A stretch of 11,030 bases of DNA from an uncultured Candidatus Saccharibacteria bacterium (GCA_947427985.1 CANEKB010000028.1:1-11030); one strand, 5' to 3'. Positions 1-6,725 are shown, numbered from the stretch's first letter. The notes: generated from the letters alone by a model not told the origin. Numbers and translations: made by a program.

Positions 1-38
1 TGTTTTTATTTATCTTTTCCTTCTTTTCATGATTCTTA

Positions 39-47
39 TGGTATAAT
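39..47 (+). promoter_or_regulatory. Extended -10 promoter for the FAD oxidoreductase
   Basis: A perfect TATAAT at 42-47 is preceded by TG at 39-40, giving TGGTATAAT. No -35-like hexamer sits 16-18 bp upstream; that stretch is T/C-rich. The same arrangement precedes tig and the hydrolase-like gene. The start site would fall near 54, leaving a leader of about 20 nt. Confidence 0.6.
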
Positions 48-73
48 GGGAATAACTTAAACAGGTGGGTTTG

Positions 74-1663
74 GTGAGCAAGCTAGCAGAATATCTGAAT
101 CAGCATATCCTTGGCAATGTTTTTGATAGTCCATTGATTCGTGAGACTTATTCTACCGATCGCTCCATCTTAAAGATGACTCCGCGCTTAGTTGCGCTGC
201 CAGAGACTACGAATGATATTCGCAAACTTCTGCGCTTTTCGAGCCAGTTGGCCAGTCGCGATTTTAAGCTTCCGGTTACTGTGCGTGGCACTGGTCTCGA
301 CAAGACTGGAGCCAGTATTGGTTCAGGCCTCATTATTTCGACCGAAAAGCTCAACCATATCGAGGAGATCGATGTACGCGGACGTCTGGTACGGGTGCAG
401 CCAGGCATAACACTTGGCGCCTTGAATGAGGCGCTGCGCCTTCAAGGTATGTGTTTACCAATCGTCTACGATCCACGGGCGACAATCGGTGGTCTGATTG
501 CGAACTGTCCAAACGACGATGCTTCCGAGCGCTATGGCGGAATTTTTCGCTTCGTTGATCGCCTTGAAGTTGTTTTGGCCAGTGGCGATATTGTTCAGCT
601 TTCGCCACAAAGCTTGCGGTCGGTTGAAGCGAAAATTGCCTCAACTTTGCCTGAGGGCGAGCTCTATCGCAAGATCGAACACATTATAGACGAATCGGCC
701 GACACGATTCTAGATTGTGGTATGCGTCCACTTGATCTAGCGGGGTATCGTGGCATCGCTCAGGTGCGTAGCTCGCATAGTCTGAATTTGTTGCCTCTGA
801 TGTTTGGCTCGCAGGGGACTTTGGCAGTAATCTCGGACGTTATCCTTCATGTCGAAACGCTTCCGCCTGATCCTGAGCGGATGATGGTTTCGTTCCACGA
901 TCTGAAAGCTGCGCAGCGTTTTTTGAACTTTGTCCGCGATCTTGAGCCGTTTTTACTTAAGGTTTACGATCTGCGCATTATCGAAGCGGCGGCTGAGCGT
1001 GGTAAAAAGCCCGATCTATTTACGCGCAAGCTTGGTAAAGGTCTTCTCGTCATCGTTAGTTTCGACTATCGTCGCTCGCGCAATCGTAAGAAATTTGAGC
1101 AATGCCTCACTATCTTGCCGCCAAATACTTTTTCGGTGCTAGAATCCCCAGAAAATGGCGCCGCGTTCGATAGTCTATACAACTCGCTACTTAGCTACCT
1201 TAATGATGATGGTCGGGGTGAGCATGCTCCGATCATGGATGATGTCTTTGTGCCGAGTATGCACTTCGGCGACTTTCTCGATGGCTTAAAGGAGTTAGAA
1301 GATGAACTCAGAGTTGATTTACCGATCTTCGGTTCTTTTGCAACTTCGAGTTATAATGTGCGCCCACGCTTCGATTGTACGTCGATTGATGGCCGCAAAC
1401 AGATTATTAACTTCTTGAAGCGTTATAGTCAGCTCGTTTTAGATTGCCAAGGATCGTTGACCGGTAATGGTCCTGAGGGTCAAGTCAAGGCTCTAATGGC
1501 GCCCCGTACTCTTGGTGTCGGTGAACGCCAGCTTTATAGCAATATTAAGGAGGCTTTTGACCCGCTCGGCATTCTTAACCCTCATGTTAAACTCGGCGCC
1601 GATATTAAAAACATCATTCGGCATATCCGCACCACCGAAAAAGGCGGTATTATTACCCCCTAA
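74..1663 (+). CDS. FAD-binding (PCMH-type) oxidoreductase
   Basis: This is a flavoprotein of the GlcD/FAD_binding_4 type. It probably oxidises a 2-hydroxy acid or a similar small substrate through a bound FAD, but the substrate cannot be read from the sequence. Counted from an upstream GTG at 65, the FAD-binding domain spans about residues 38-210, with VRGTGLDKTGAS (73-84) and the FAD-contacting PRATIGG (137-143). The C-terminal part ends in LNPHVKLG, the usual closing motif of these dehydrogenases. There is no cysteine-rich iron-sulfur domain. Start choice: GTG at 65 lies only about 11 nt after the predicted transcription start and inside the Shine-Dalgarno-like AGGTGGG (63-69), so I prefer GTG at 74 (529 residues); TTG 71 is also possible. 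The gene stops 20 bp before tig, which has its own promoter. Fold assignment is secure; substrate is unknown. Confidence 0.85.
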   Translation: MSKLAEYLNQHILGNVFDSPLIRETYSTDRSILKMTPRLVALPETTNDIRKLLRFSSQLASRDFKLPVTVRGTGLDKTGASIGSGLIISTEKLNHIEEIDVRGRLVRVQPGITLGALNEALRLQGMCLPIVYDPRATIGGLIANCPNDDASERYGGIFRFVDRLEVVLASGDIVQLSPQSLRSVEAKIASTLPEGELYRKIEHIIDESADTILDCGMRPLDLAGYRGIAQVRSSHSLNLLPLMFGSQGTLAVISDVILHVETLPPDPERMMVSFHDLKAAQRFLNFVRDLEPFLLKVYDLRIIEAAAERGKKPDLFTRKLGKGLLVIVSFDYRRSRNRKKFEQCLTILPPNTFSVLESPENGAAFDSLYNSLLSYLNDDGRGEHAPIMDDVFVPSMHFGDFLDGLKELEDELRVDLPIFGSFATSSYNVRPRFDCTSIDGRKQIINFLKRYSQLVLDCQGSLTGNGPEGQVKALMAPRTLGVGERQLYSNIKEAFDPLGILNPHVKLGADIKNIIRHIRTTEKGGIITP

Positions 1664-1667
1664 CCTG

Positions 1668-1676
1668 TGGTATAAT
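1668..1676 (+). promoter_or_regulatory. Extended -10 promoter of tig (leaderless)
   Basis: TGGTATAAT at 1668-1676 lies in the 20-bp gap after the oxidoreductase stop. No -35 hexamer is recognisable. Only 7 bp separate the TATAAT from the tig ATG at 1684, so transcription is predicted to begin at or one base before the start codon. Confidence 0.6.
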
Positions 1677-1683
1677 TAGAGAT

Positions 1684-3024
1684 ATGAAGACTACTACAAA
1701 AAAATTATCCGACACTAGGGTGGAAGTGAAGGTGGTGCTTGATGGCGATGATTTGAAGATCGCTCGCGAAAAAGCTCTTGCCCGCCTCGCTGCGAATTTG
1801 AAAGTTCAAGGTTTCCGTAAGGGTAAAGCTCCGGCTTCGCTTGTCGAGAAGACGGTTGGTGCAAATGAGGTTACAAACGAGACGCTCGATATCGCTGTCC
1901 GTTCAACTATGCCGGCCGCTTTTGACCAGGCTAAACAGGATCCAATCGCTATCGAGAACGTAAACGTGACAAAATACGTCCCTGAAGAAACCGCTGAATA
2001 TGTTGCAACAGCGCAGATTTTGCCAGATGTTAAGCTCGGTGATTATAAGAAGCTTAAGGCTAAGATGGACAAAACCGAGCCTTCGGCAAAAGATGTCCAG
2101 GAAATTCTTAACAACATCGTCAGTGCTTACGCCGAGAAGGTTGTTGCTAAGAAGGCGGCGGCGCTTGGCGACGAAGTAATTATCGACTTTGTTGGCAAGA
2201 AGGACGGCGAGATCTTTCCGGGTGGCAGTGCTAAGGATCATCATCTTGTCCTTGGTTCGGGTCAGTTTATCCCTGGCTTTGAGGATGCAATTGTCGGCAA
2301 AAGCGCTGGCGACAAGTTCGACATTAAAGTAACTTTCCCGAAGGACTACGGCGAGAAAAGCCTTGCTGGCCAGCCAGCTGTCTTCGAGACACTACTTAAG
2401 CAGGTCAATGAAGTCAAAAAGCCGGCTCTCGATAATGAGCTCGCTAAGAAATGCGGTAATTTCCAGACTATTGACGAGCTTAAAGCCGATATTAAAAAGA
2501 ACTTGGAGACCCAGAACCGTCATCGCGCAATTGAGAAATACCGCGAAGATCTCGTTGCGGATCTTGTAAAGAATTCGAAGGTTGCGGCGCCAGAAATCCT
2601 TATCAATGACCAACTTCGCTTTATCAAGGACGATATCGCACGAAATGCCGCTAGTCGTGGTATGAGCTTTGAGCAATACCTCGAGCGTGCCGGTCAAACT
2701 GTGGAAGATTGGGAAAAGGAAGCTCGCGCTGTAGCTGAAGCTCGCGTGAAATCTTCGCTCGTTTTGCAGATTTTGGCCCGTGATCAGGGAATTACTGCTT
2801 CCGACGAAGAAGTCGAAGCGAAAATTGCTGAGCTTCGTGATGTTTATCAAAGATCAAAAGAAGCCATGGCAAATCTCAAGAAGCCAGAAGTCCGTCAGGA
2901 TATCAAGAATCGGCTCACTATCGATAAGACTCTTGACTTCCTAGTTGAAGCTAACGGCGGTGATGCCATCATGAATAAGCCAGCCGAGTCAAAGCCGAAG
3001 GCGAAAGCAAAGAAAAGTAAATAA
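1684..3024 (+). CDS. tig: Trigger factor, ribosome-associated chaperone and prolyl isomerase
   Basis: Trigger factor binds the ribosome at the exit tunnel and helps nascent chains fold in the cytoplasm. All three family domains are visible. The N-terminal ribosome-binding domain carries the signature GFRKGKAP at residues 43-50. An FKBP-type prolyl isomerase domain covers about 155-245 and includes LGSGQFIPGFEDAIVGK. The helical C-terminal chaperone domain follows. The 446-residue length is normal. The last 15 residues form a Lys/Ala/Pro-rich basic tail (KPKAKAKKSK), which could add nucleic-acid or ribosome affinity; this is inference. No Shine-Dalgarno sequence precedes the ATG, and a TATAAT ends only 7 bp upstream, so the mRNA is probably leaderless. 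clpP and clpX, frequent partners elsewhere, are absent; a convergent gene follows after the terminator. Confidence 0.96.
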   Translation: MKTTTKKLSDTRVEVKVVLDGDDLKIAREKALARLAANLKVQGFRKGKAPASLVEKTVGANEVTNETLDIAVRSTMPAAFDQAKQDPIAIENVNVTKYVPEETAEYVATAQILPDVKLGDYKKLKAKMDKTEPSAKDVQEILNNIVSAYAEKVVAKKAAALGDEVIIDFVGKKDGEIFPGGSAKDHHLVLGSGQFIPGFEDAIVGKSAGDKFDIKVTFPKDYGEKSLAGQPAVFETLLKQVNEVKKPALDNELAKKCGNFQTIDELKADIKKNLETQNRHRAIEKYREDLVADLVKNSKVAAPEILINDQLRFIKDDIARNAASRGMSFEQYLERAGQTVEDWEKEARAVAEARVKSSLVLQILARDQGITASDEEVEAKIAELRDVYQRSKEAMANLKKPEVRQDIKNRLTIDKTLDFLVEANGGDAIMNKPAESKPKAKAKKSK

Positions 3025-3058
3025 TATCTAGCCAGACAGCAGACTATAAGCTAAAGCG

Positions 3059-3086
3059 AAGGCCCAGCATAAGCGCTGGGCCTTTT
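3059..3086 (+). terminator. Rho-independent terminator after tig
   Basis: AAGGCCCAGC (3059-3068) pairs perfectly with GCTGGGCCTT (3075-3084) around a 6-nt loop, and the 3' arm runs into TTTT. The other strand has no U-run after the hairpin, so it mainly serves tig, although it lies only 12 bp from the end of the convergent gene and could also block leftward reading. Confidence 0.85.
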
Positions 3087-3095
3087 GTAGAAATA

Positions 3096-3878
3096 TTAAT
3101 ATCTTTCGAACACCCAGTCGTGCCGCGCAGTTTGTTTGAAAATCATACCAAACTTAGTAGCTACTTGTTCACAGGCACGAATTTGTCTTTTCCTGGGAGA
3201 GCAAAGGATTCCGCCTTTGCGATCCAGAAGCTTGCACGCTTGGCTAATCTCTTTTTCCGTATAGAATCGTGGCAGGATTAGCTCATAGACGGACTCCCTC
3301 GTTACGACAATTGCATGCCTGGCATTAGTTATCATGGCCGCATGAACATCGGCTGGGGAGAACGGGACGTCACAGGTGGGGTGATTATGTATCCGGATGT
3401 TCTCAGGAGATTTCGAGCATAGCTTTAAAACTCCCTCGCTGTTGCGGACTCGGGTTTGATCATAGCAGGTGATTTCAGCAAGCTTCTGGCCGTTAGCAGT
3501 AAAAACAGCCAGATATTCTACCGGTTCCTCACAAATGTTTTGCACTACTTCGCTAACAGTGTCACCGTGGTTGGACGCCGTGCAGAAAACGCATGGCAAA
3601 GGTAAACCTAGGCGAATATTGTGTATCTGCTTTGCGATATCGGAAACCTTACGAGTAAGGTACGCCCCTGAATATGTCGCAATCATGATGGCTAGGGCAG
3701 CCTCCGTGTGTGCTTGTCTATGGGCGAAACTGTACTCGCAATAAAAAGCAAAGCCGGTGCAGGTCAGGACCACAACTGCCTGTATGATGGCGGCGGACAG
3801 AAAAAGGCGCGGTCGGCGGTAGAGAAAGAAGTAAATTTTGGTAAAAACCTTACTGATTGATTCCATGCATTTCGTCAT
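3096..3878 (-). CDS. Membrane-anchored JAMM/JAB-domain metalloprotease-like protein
   Basis: A 260-residue protein with two hydrophobic segments near the N-terminus (about residues 25-47 and 58-74) and a soluble C-terminal domain. The soluble domain contains HNHPTCDVPFSPAD at residues 164-177. This matches the JAMM zinc metalloprotease signature H-x-H-x7-S-x2-D exactly: H164, H166, S174 and D177. The surrounding text (EYLAVF at 121-126, then IRIHNHP) resembles the RadC/JAB family, in which the upstream glutamate, here probably E121, activates water. JAMM domains cleave isopeptide or peptide bonds, or act as non-enzymatic scaffolds; which applies here is unknown. Ten cysteines occur, several in the linker (96-116). 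The ATG is preceded by AGAGGAG eight bases away. The gene is transcribed from its own promoter, divergently from a gene for an 84-residue protein. Domain call is good; substrate is unknown. Confidence 0.75.
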   Translation of the reverse strand: MTKCMESISKVFTKIYFFLYRRPRLFLSAAIIQAVVVLTCTGFAFYCEYSFAHRQAHTEAALAIMIATYSGAYLTRKVSDIAKQIHNIRLGLPLPCVFCTASNHGDTVSEVVQNICEEPVEYLAVFTANGQKLAEITCYDQTRVRNSEGVLKLCSKSPENIRIHNHPTCDVPFSPADVHAAMITNARHAIVVTRESVYELILPRFYTEKEISQACKLLDRKGGILCSPRKRQIRACEQVATKFGMIFKQTARHDWVFERY

Positions 3879-3941
3879 CTTGTCAGCTCCTCTTTGAATA
3901 TCGAAAGATGTTAATGGGTACTAGGGTAGACCTACCTTACC

Positions 3942-3970
3942 ATTTTATCATATAAATACTAAAAAGTCAA
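3942..3970 (-). promoter_or_regulatory. Promoter of the JAMM-domain gene
   Basis: On the minus strand TTGACT (3965-3970) and TAAAAT (3942-3947) are separated by 17 bp. TATG just before the -10 provides an extended -10. The leader to the ATG is about 55 nt and contains a short GGTAG/CTACC inverted repeat near 3925-3936. Confidence 0.75.
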
Positions 3971-4012
3971 TAGCAGCTATGCCTGCTGTAGGTGTCCGCC
4001 ATTTCCGACCTA

Positions 4013-4041
4013 TTGACATTATTTGCTATCTGTGCTACAAT
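4013..4041 (+). promoter_or_regulatory. Promoter of the 84-residue protein gene
   Basis: TTGACA (4013-4018), a 17-bp spacer and TACAAT (4036-4041), with TGTGC directly before the -10. The 14 bases ATCTGTGCTACAAT are identical to those in the promoter at 8869-8897. It fires away from the JAMM promoter; the two -35 boxes are 42 bp apart. Confidence 0.85.
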
Positions 4042-4118
4042 AGGAGAAGGACTTCCCGCTTTTTGTCCTGAAAGTTGCTCTTTTCAAAGGTATTCTAATC
4101 TGTTTTAAGGAGGTGAAG

Positions 4119-4373
4119 ATGGTGCTCTGCAATGCTTGGAGCGACATCATGAAGATGTCTGACCCCGATTTTAATCGGCTACGTCAAATTGCATCCAGCA
4201 ATGAGTTTTTTATCGTGGCATCTGGTGCTGATAGACAAAATCGCTATACTTATCACTTAGCGAAGGAACTTCGGCGTTGCGGCGTCGAACTTTCACAAGA
4301 TCGATTAGCTCAGGAGACCCGGCTGGCTGCGCAAGCTATCACGACGCGCATTTGTCAAATTACCGCTGTCTGA
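4119..4373 (+). CDS. Hypothetical 84-residue protein
   Basis: I do not recognise this protein. It is soluble in appearance, with no membrane segment or signal peptide. The middle (residues 37-75) is charged and likely helical, rich in Arg, Gln, Glu and Ala. Cysteines are at 4, 54 and 79. The ATG at 4119 is chosen because AAGGAGG (4107-4113) stands five bases before it; an in-frame GTG at 4113 lies inside that Shine-Dalgarno sequence and is unlikely to be the start. It has a consensus promoter, a leader of about 70 nt with a small AGGAC/GTCCT stem, and a GC-rich hairpin after the TGA stop, so it is a complete single-gene unit. It shares a 42-bp divergent control region with the JAMM-domain gene, which hints at a linked role but does not prove one. 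Confidence 0.75.
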   Translation: MVLCNAWSDIMKMSDPDFNRLRQIASSNEFFIVASGADRQNRYTYHLAKELRRCGVELSQDRLAQETRLAAQAITTRICQITAV

Positions 4374-4392
4374 GAATACCTTTCCACTTTTC

Positions 4393-4417
4393 GGCCCGAG
4401 CGCATAAAGCTCGGGCC
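4393..4417 (+). terminator. GC-rich hairpin, probable terminator
   Basis: GGCCCGAGC (4393-4401) and GCTCGGGCC (4409-4417) form a perfect 9-bp stem with a 7-nt loop, 19 bp after the preceding stop codon. The following ATTGTCG is not a proper U-tract, so termination may be incomplete. Confidence 0.6.
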
Positions 4418-4441
4418 ATTGTCGTGCTAGCTACTTTTTAT

Positions 4442-4449
4442 GTTATAAT
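4442..4449 (+). promoter_or_regulatory. Extended -10 promoter of the hydrolase-like gene
   Basis: TGTTATAAT ends at 4449, a perfect extended -10. The best -35 candidate is a poor TTGTCG at 4419-4424 with an overlong 19-bp spacer, immediately behind the preceding hairpin. The leader would be about 38 nt. Confidence 0.6.
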
Positions 4450-4493
4450 ATGAATAGCATTGCCGTAGATTTTTAGAGAAGGGAGAATTAATC

Positions 4494-5243
4494 ATGAAAA
4501 AATCTACGATTATTATCATTCCGGCCGAGGGAGACTCGCCAGAAACGGAGCAGTGGTACATTAACGCACTCAGGGAATACTATTACAGGCAGGGGAAGGA
4601 GCTGAAAATCGTCACCTTTAGGCACACCAGCATTAATTGCACCTCAAAAGCACTCACCCGCAACGTAAGACGATTCTTCGCCCGGCACGATTTTTCGGAG
4701 CGGGCGGAAATTCACGCGCAAGGTGGTCTCGGCGCTAGCGTCGCCTACCGCATGCTTATTCTGTATCCAAGGTTGATTAGTCGCGTCTTCTTTATCGGTG
4801 GTGCACCAAGTAATGCCATGACTGGTATTGCTAAGCTGTTTCATCGCTATATCTCTCGGCTCTGGTATTTTTCTCACATTCCATTCTTCGCCGATGATCC
4901 AAACCCTTGGCGCGATCCGGTCGTCGATCAGATTCGTGCTTCGTCAACCGCCACTATGCGCGCTAATCCATTGCTCTATCGCAACCAACTTATCCATTTT
5001 GGCACTTGGCAACTTTCACCCGCCTGGCGATTGCCGGAATTCTGTGAAGCCTATTTCGTGCCTAACGGCGAGACCGTTCGTCCGACTTGGTGGGATAATA
5101 GCTTCAACAATGACCTTGCTGTTAAAATCTGGTCCGAGCATGGCGTCGGCAGCACTCGTCGTCCTGGTGGGAACTTCAGTTTCTACAGTATGATGCCGGC
5201 CGCGGAACTCTTTCGGGTTATGGATGAGGTTCGCGCGCTTTAA
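4494..5243 (+). CDS. Alpha/beta-hydrolase-fold protein, catalytic residues apparently lost
   Basis: The 249-residue protein has the layout of a small alpha/beta hydrolase: a first strand STIIIIPAEGDS (4-15), the nucleophile-elbow region AEIHAQGGLGASVAYRM (71-87), the next strand VFFIGG (98-103), a lid-like segment (about 104-180) and a C-terminal region ending in a helix. In active relatives the elbow reads G-H-S-x-G-A; here the aligned residues are Q76-G77-G78-L79-G80-A81, so the nucleophile serine would be Gly78. At the usual catalytic histidine place the text is GGNFSF, with Asn227. The acidic member may be Glu193 or Asp201. Ser82 is the only nearby serine, but it appears to lie inside the following helix. 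The protein may therefore be a non-catalytic binding protein or use other chemistry. ATG is preceded by AAGGGAG, eight bases away. It is a single-gene unit with its own promoter and strong terminator. Confidence 0.7.
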   Translation: MKKSTIIIIPAEGDSPETEQWYINALREYYYRQGKELKIVTFRHTSINCTSKALTRNVRRFFARHDFSERAEIHAQGGLGASVAYRMLILYPRLISRVFFIGGAPSNAMTGIAKLFHRYISRLWYFSHIPFFADDPNPWRDPVVDQIRASSTATMRANPLLYRNQLIHFGTWQLSPAWRLPEFCEAYFVPNGETVRPTWWDNSFNNDLAVKIWSEHGVGSTRRPGGNFSFYSMMPAAELFRVMDEVRAL

Positions 5244-5262
5244 CTCCCTGGCGTACAACCGA

Positions 5263-5292
5263 GGCCCCTCTAATAGAGGGGCCGATTTTTTA
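5263..5292 (+). terminator. Rho-independent terminator after the hydrolase-like gene
   Basis: GGCCCCTC (5263-5270) pairs with GAGGGGCC (5276-5283) over a TAATA loop and is followed by GATTTTTTAT. It separates this gene from the ribosomal operon promoter 30 bp further on. Confidence 0.92.
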
Positions 5293-5322
5293 TGATACCC
5301 TGGTGTTTTTCTGGAAAAAGGC

Positions 5323-5351
5323 TTGCTTTTTTGCCCGATCTGGAGTATAAT
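5323..5351 (+). promoter_or_regulatory. Promoter of the rpsL-rpsG operon
   Basis: TTGCTT (5323-5328), a 17-bp spacer and TATAAT (5346-5351). The -10 lies within a small palindrome, GGAG-TATAATT-CTCC (5342-5356). The predicted leader is about 73 nt. Confidence 0.8.
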
Positions 5352-5366
5352 TCTCCTAGAGTTTCA

Positions 5367-5397
5367 AGCTAAGCATCATTGCTGTAAGTGCTTAGCT
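5367..5397 (+). promoter_or_regulatory. Hairpin in the rpsL leader
   Basis: AGCTAAGCA (5367-5375) is perfectly complementary to TGCTTAGCT (5389-5397) with a 13-nt loop, 33 bases before the start codon. It could be the target for translational feedback by S7, which controls the str operon in E. coli, or simply an mRNA-stabilising stem. The role is inference; the inverted repeat is seen directly. Confidence 0.5.
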
Positions 5398-5430
5398 ATC
5401 AATAATAAGAAGTTAAAAGGGAACTATATC

Positions 5431-5841
5431 GTGCCAACTATTAATCAGTTGATTCGTAAGCCACGCCAGAAAGCCGCGAAGAAATCGAAGGCTCCGGCGC
5501 TTGGTTCAATCGTTAACACTCTAAAGACTCGTCGCTACGAGCAGGCTGCGCCTTTGAAGCGTGGTGTCTGCCTTAAAGTGACAACCAAGACTCCAAAGAA
5601 GCCAAACTCCGCTCTCCGCAAGGTTGCGCGTGTTCGTTTGACTAACGGCCAGGAAGTTTGGGCTTATATCGGTGGCGAAGGCCATAACCTCCAGGAGCAC
5701 GCTGTCGTGCTTGTCCGTGGTGGCCGTGTGCCAGATTTGCCAGGTGTTCGCTACCATATCGTCCGTGGCACACTCGATCTTCAGGGTGTCCAAGGTCGTA
5801 AACAAGGCCGTTCTAAATACGGTGCAAAGAAGGGAGAATAA
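5431..5841 (+). CDS. rpsL: 30S ribosomal protein S12
   Basis: S12 sits at the decoding centre of the small subunit and affects translational accuracy. The N-terminus PTINQLIRKPR, the loop TPKKPNSALRKVARVRLTNG, GGEGHNLQEH and PGVRYHIVRGTLD are all hallmarks. At 136 residues it has the longer N-terminal segment known from Gram-positive S12 proteins. Start: GTG at 5431 is preceded by AAGGGA eight bases away and gives the canonical N-terminus; the frame is open upstream but lies in the leader. Oddity: the usual loop GGRVKDLPGV reads GGRVPDLPGV, so the position equivalent to E. coli Lys88 (with Met counted) is Pro101. The neighbouring Asp102, the residue modified by RimO in other bacteria, is kept. 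rpsG follows 3 bases after the stop. Confidence 0.98.
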   Translation: MPTINQLIRKPRQKAAKKSKAPALGSIVNTLKTRRYEQAAPLKRGVCLKVTTKTPKKPNSALRKVARVRLTNGQEVWAYIGGEGHNLQEHAVVLVRGGRVPDLPGVRYHIVRGTLDLQGVQGRKQGRSKYGAKKGE

Positions 5842-5844
5842 TTT

Positions 5845-6324
5845 ATGTCACGCAAAGTTACTACATCTCTCCAGCGCAAAACTAATCCAGATCGCAAATA
5901 TCAGAGCGTTTTGGTTCAGCGTCTGATTAATAAATCCATGCTTGATGGTAAGAAGCAAGCCGCTGAACGCGCCGTTTACGAGGCTCTCGAAGGCGCTGCT
6001 AAGAAGCTTAAAAGCGAAGATCCAGTCGCTGTTTTCGAGAAAGCTATCGCTAACGTTTCGCCAGATTTCGAAGTAAAATCTCGCCGCGTTGGTGGTGCTA
6101 ACTATCAGATTCCATTCCCAATTTCTGGTCACCGTCAGCAGCACTTCGCTTTCTCTTGGCTCGTCCAGGCCGCTCGTGCGCGCCAGGGTATGCCGTATGC
6201 GAAGCGTCTCGAAGCTGAAATTGTCGATGCTTATAACGAGACTGGTGCCGCCTTCAAGAAGAAGGAAGATTGCCACCGCATGGCCGAGGCGAACCGCGCC
6301 TTCGCTCACTTTGCTCGCGCGTAG
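5845..6324 (+). CDS. rpsG: 30S ribosomal protein S7
   Basis: S7 nucleates assembly of the 30S head by binding the 3' domain of 16S rRNA and lines the E site. The 159-residue length is typical. The signature VKSRRVGGANYQIP, the following AFSWLVQAARAR, and the C-terminal HRMAEANRAFAHFA are all present. ATG is preceded by AGGGAG inside the end of rpsL, with 3 bases between the genes, so translation is probably coupled. The usual str-operon continuation, fusA, is absent: a strong terminator begins 15 bp after the stop. Confidence 0.98.
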   Translation: MSRKVTTSLQRKTNPDRKYQSVLVQRLINKSMLDGKKQAAERAVYEALEGAAKKLKSEDPVAVFEKAIANVSPDFEVKSRRVGGANYQIPFPISGHRQQHFAFSWLVQAARARQGMPYAKRLEAEIVDAYNETGAAFKKKEDCHRMAEANRAFAHFARA

Positions 6325-6338
6325 TCGATTATATTATC

Positions 6339-6367
6339 AAAAAGAGCCCCAGAGCGGGCTCTTTTTT
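6339..6367 (+). terminator. Rho-independent terminator of the rpsL-rpsG operon
   Basis: AAAAAGAGCCC (6339-6349) pairs with GGGCTCTTTTT (6356-6366) across a 6-nt loop, and the 3' arm itself supplies the T-run. The A-rich 5' arm means it could also terminate leftward transcription. Confidence 0.93.
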
Positions 6368-6374
6368 GATGGTA

Positions 6375-6403
6375 TTGACTTTTTTGATAAAGTGTGTTAC
6401 AAT
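6375..6403 (+). promoter_or_regulatory. Promoter of the small membrane protein gene
   Basis: TTGACT (6375-6380), a 17-bp spacer and TACAAT (6398-6403), with TGTGT directly before the -10. It starts 8 bp after the terminator of the ribosomal operon. Confidence 0.85.
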
Positions 6404-6451
6404 GGAAAGAGAAGACCGTATAGGTAGTACATATTGAGAGGAGAATAGAGT

Positions 6452-6652
6452 ATGTCCGAAATCTTATTTTGCATCATTGTCCTTGCCGTCGTTCTGTTAC
6501 CGATTTTGTTCCTGGTAAATCTCATCGCCGATATCGCGCGCCAGTCGTTTGAAAATGAAGAAAAAGCGCGTCGCTACGAGTATGAGCAGTGGCAGGAAGA
6601 ACGACGGCGCCGCAAGCGCGAGTTCCAGCGGTGGTATGATGGCCTCCGCTAA
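6452..6652 (+). CDS. Small single-pass membrane protein, 66 residues
   Basis: I do not recognise a family. Residues 4-26 form one strongly hydrophobic helix (ILFCIIVLAVVLLPILFLVN and onward). Residues 30-66 are highly charged, with an RRRRKR run and four aromatic positions in EYEQWQEE and FQRWYDG, and probably form an amphipathic helix or coiled coil. The positive-inside rule places this tail in the cytoplasm. ATG is preceded by AGAGGAG eight bases away. It has its own consensus promoter and terminator, which supports a real gene despite its size. Function is unknown; such proteins often regulate a membrane complex, but nothing here shows that. Confidence 0.8.
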   Translation: MSEILFCIIVLAVVLLPILFLVNLIADIARQSFENEEKARRYEYEQWQEERRRRKREFQRWYDGLR

Positions 6653-6702
6653 CCCGCAAATAATCTGTTGCATCCCGCAATAGTCACTTCTTCTCAGCCC
6701 CA

Positions 6703-6725
6703 GCCCCTCCAGGAGGGGCACTTTT
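6703..6725 (+). terminator. Rho-independent terminator after the small membrane protein gene
   Basis: GCCCCTC (6703-6709) and GAGGGGC (6713-6719) form a tight stem with a 3-nt loop, followed by ACTTTTATG. It lies 50 bp after the stop codon; nothing else is seen in that gap. Confidence 0.8.

Noticed and set aside
2392..2850. 152-codon open frame antisense to tig
   Set aside because: Shadow of the tig reading frame; no Shine-Dalgarno sequence or promoter on that strand.
5323..5430. N-terminal extension of S12 from a TTG at 5323
   Set aside because: It overlaps the -35 and -10 boxes of the promoter; GTG at 5431 gives the canonical S12 start with a good ribosome-binding site.
5848..6309. 153-codon open frame antisense to rpsG
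   Set aside because: Shadow of a highly biased ribosomal gene; no initiation signal.
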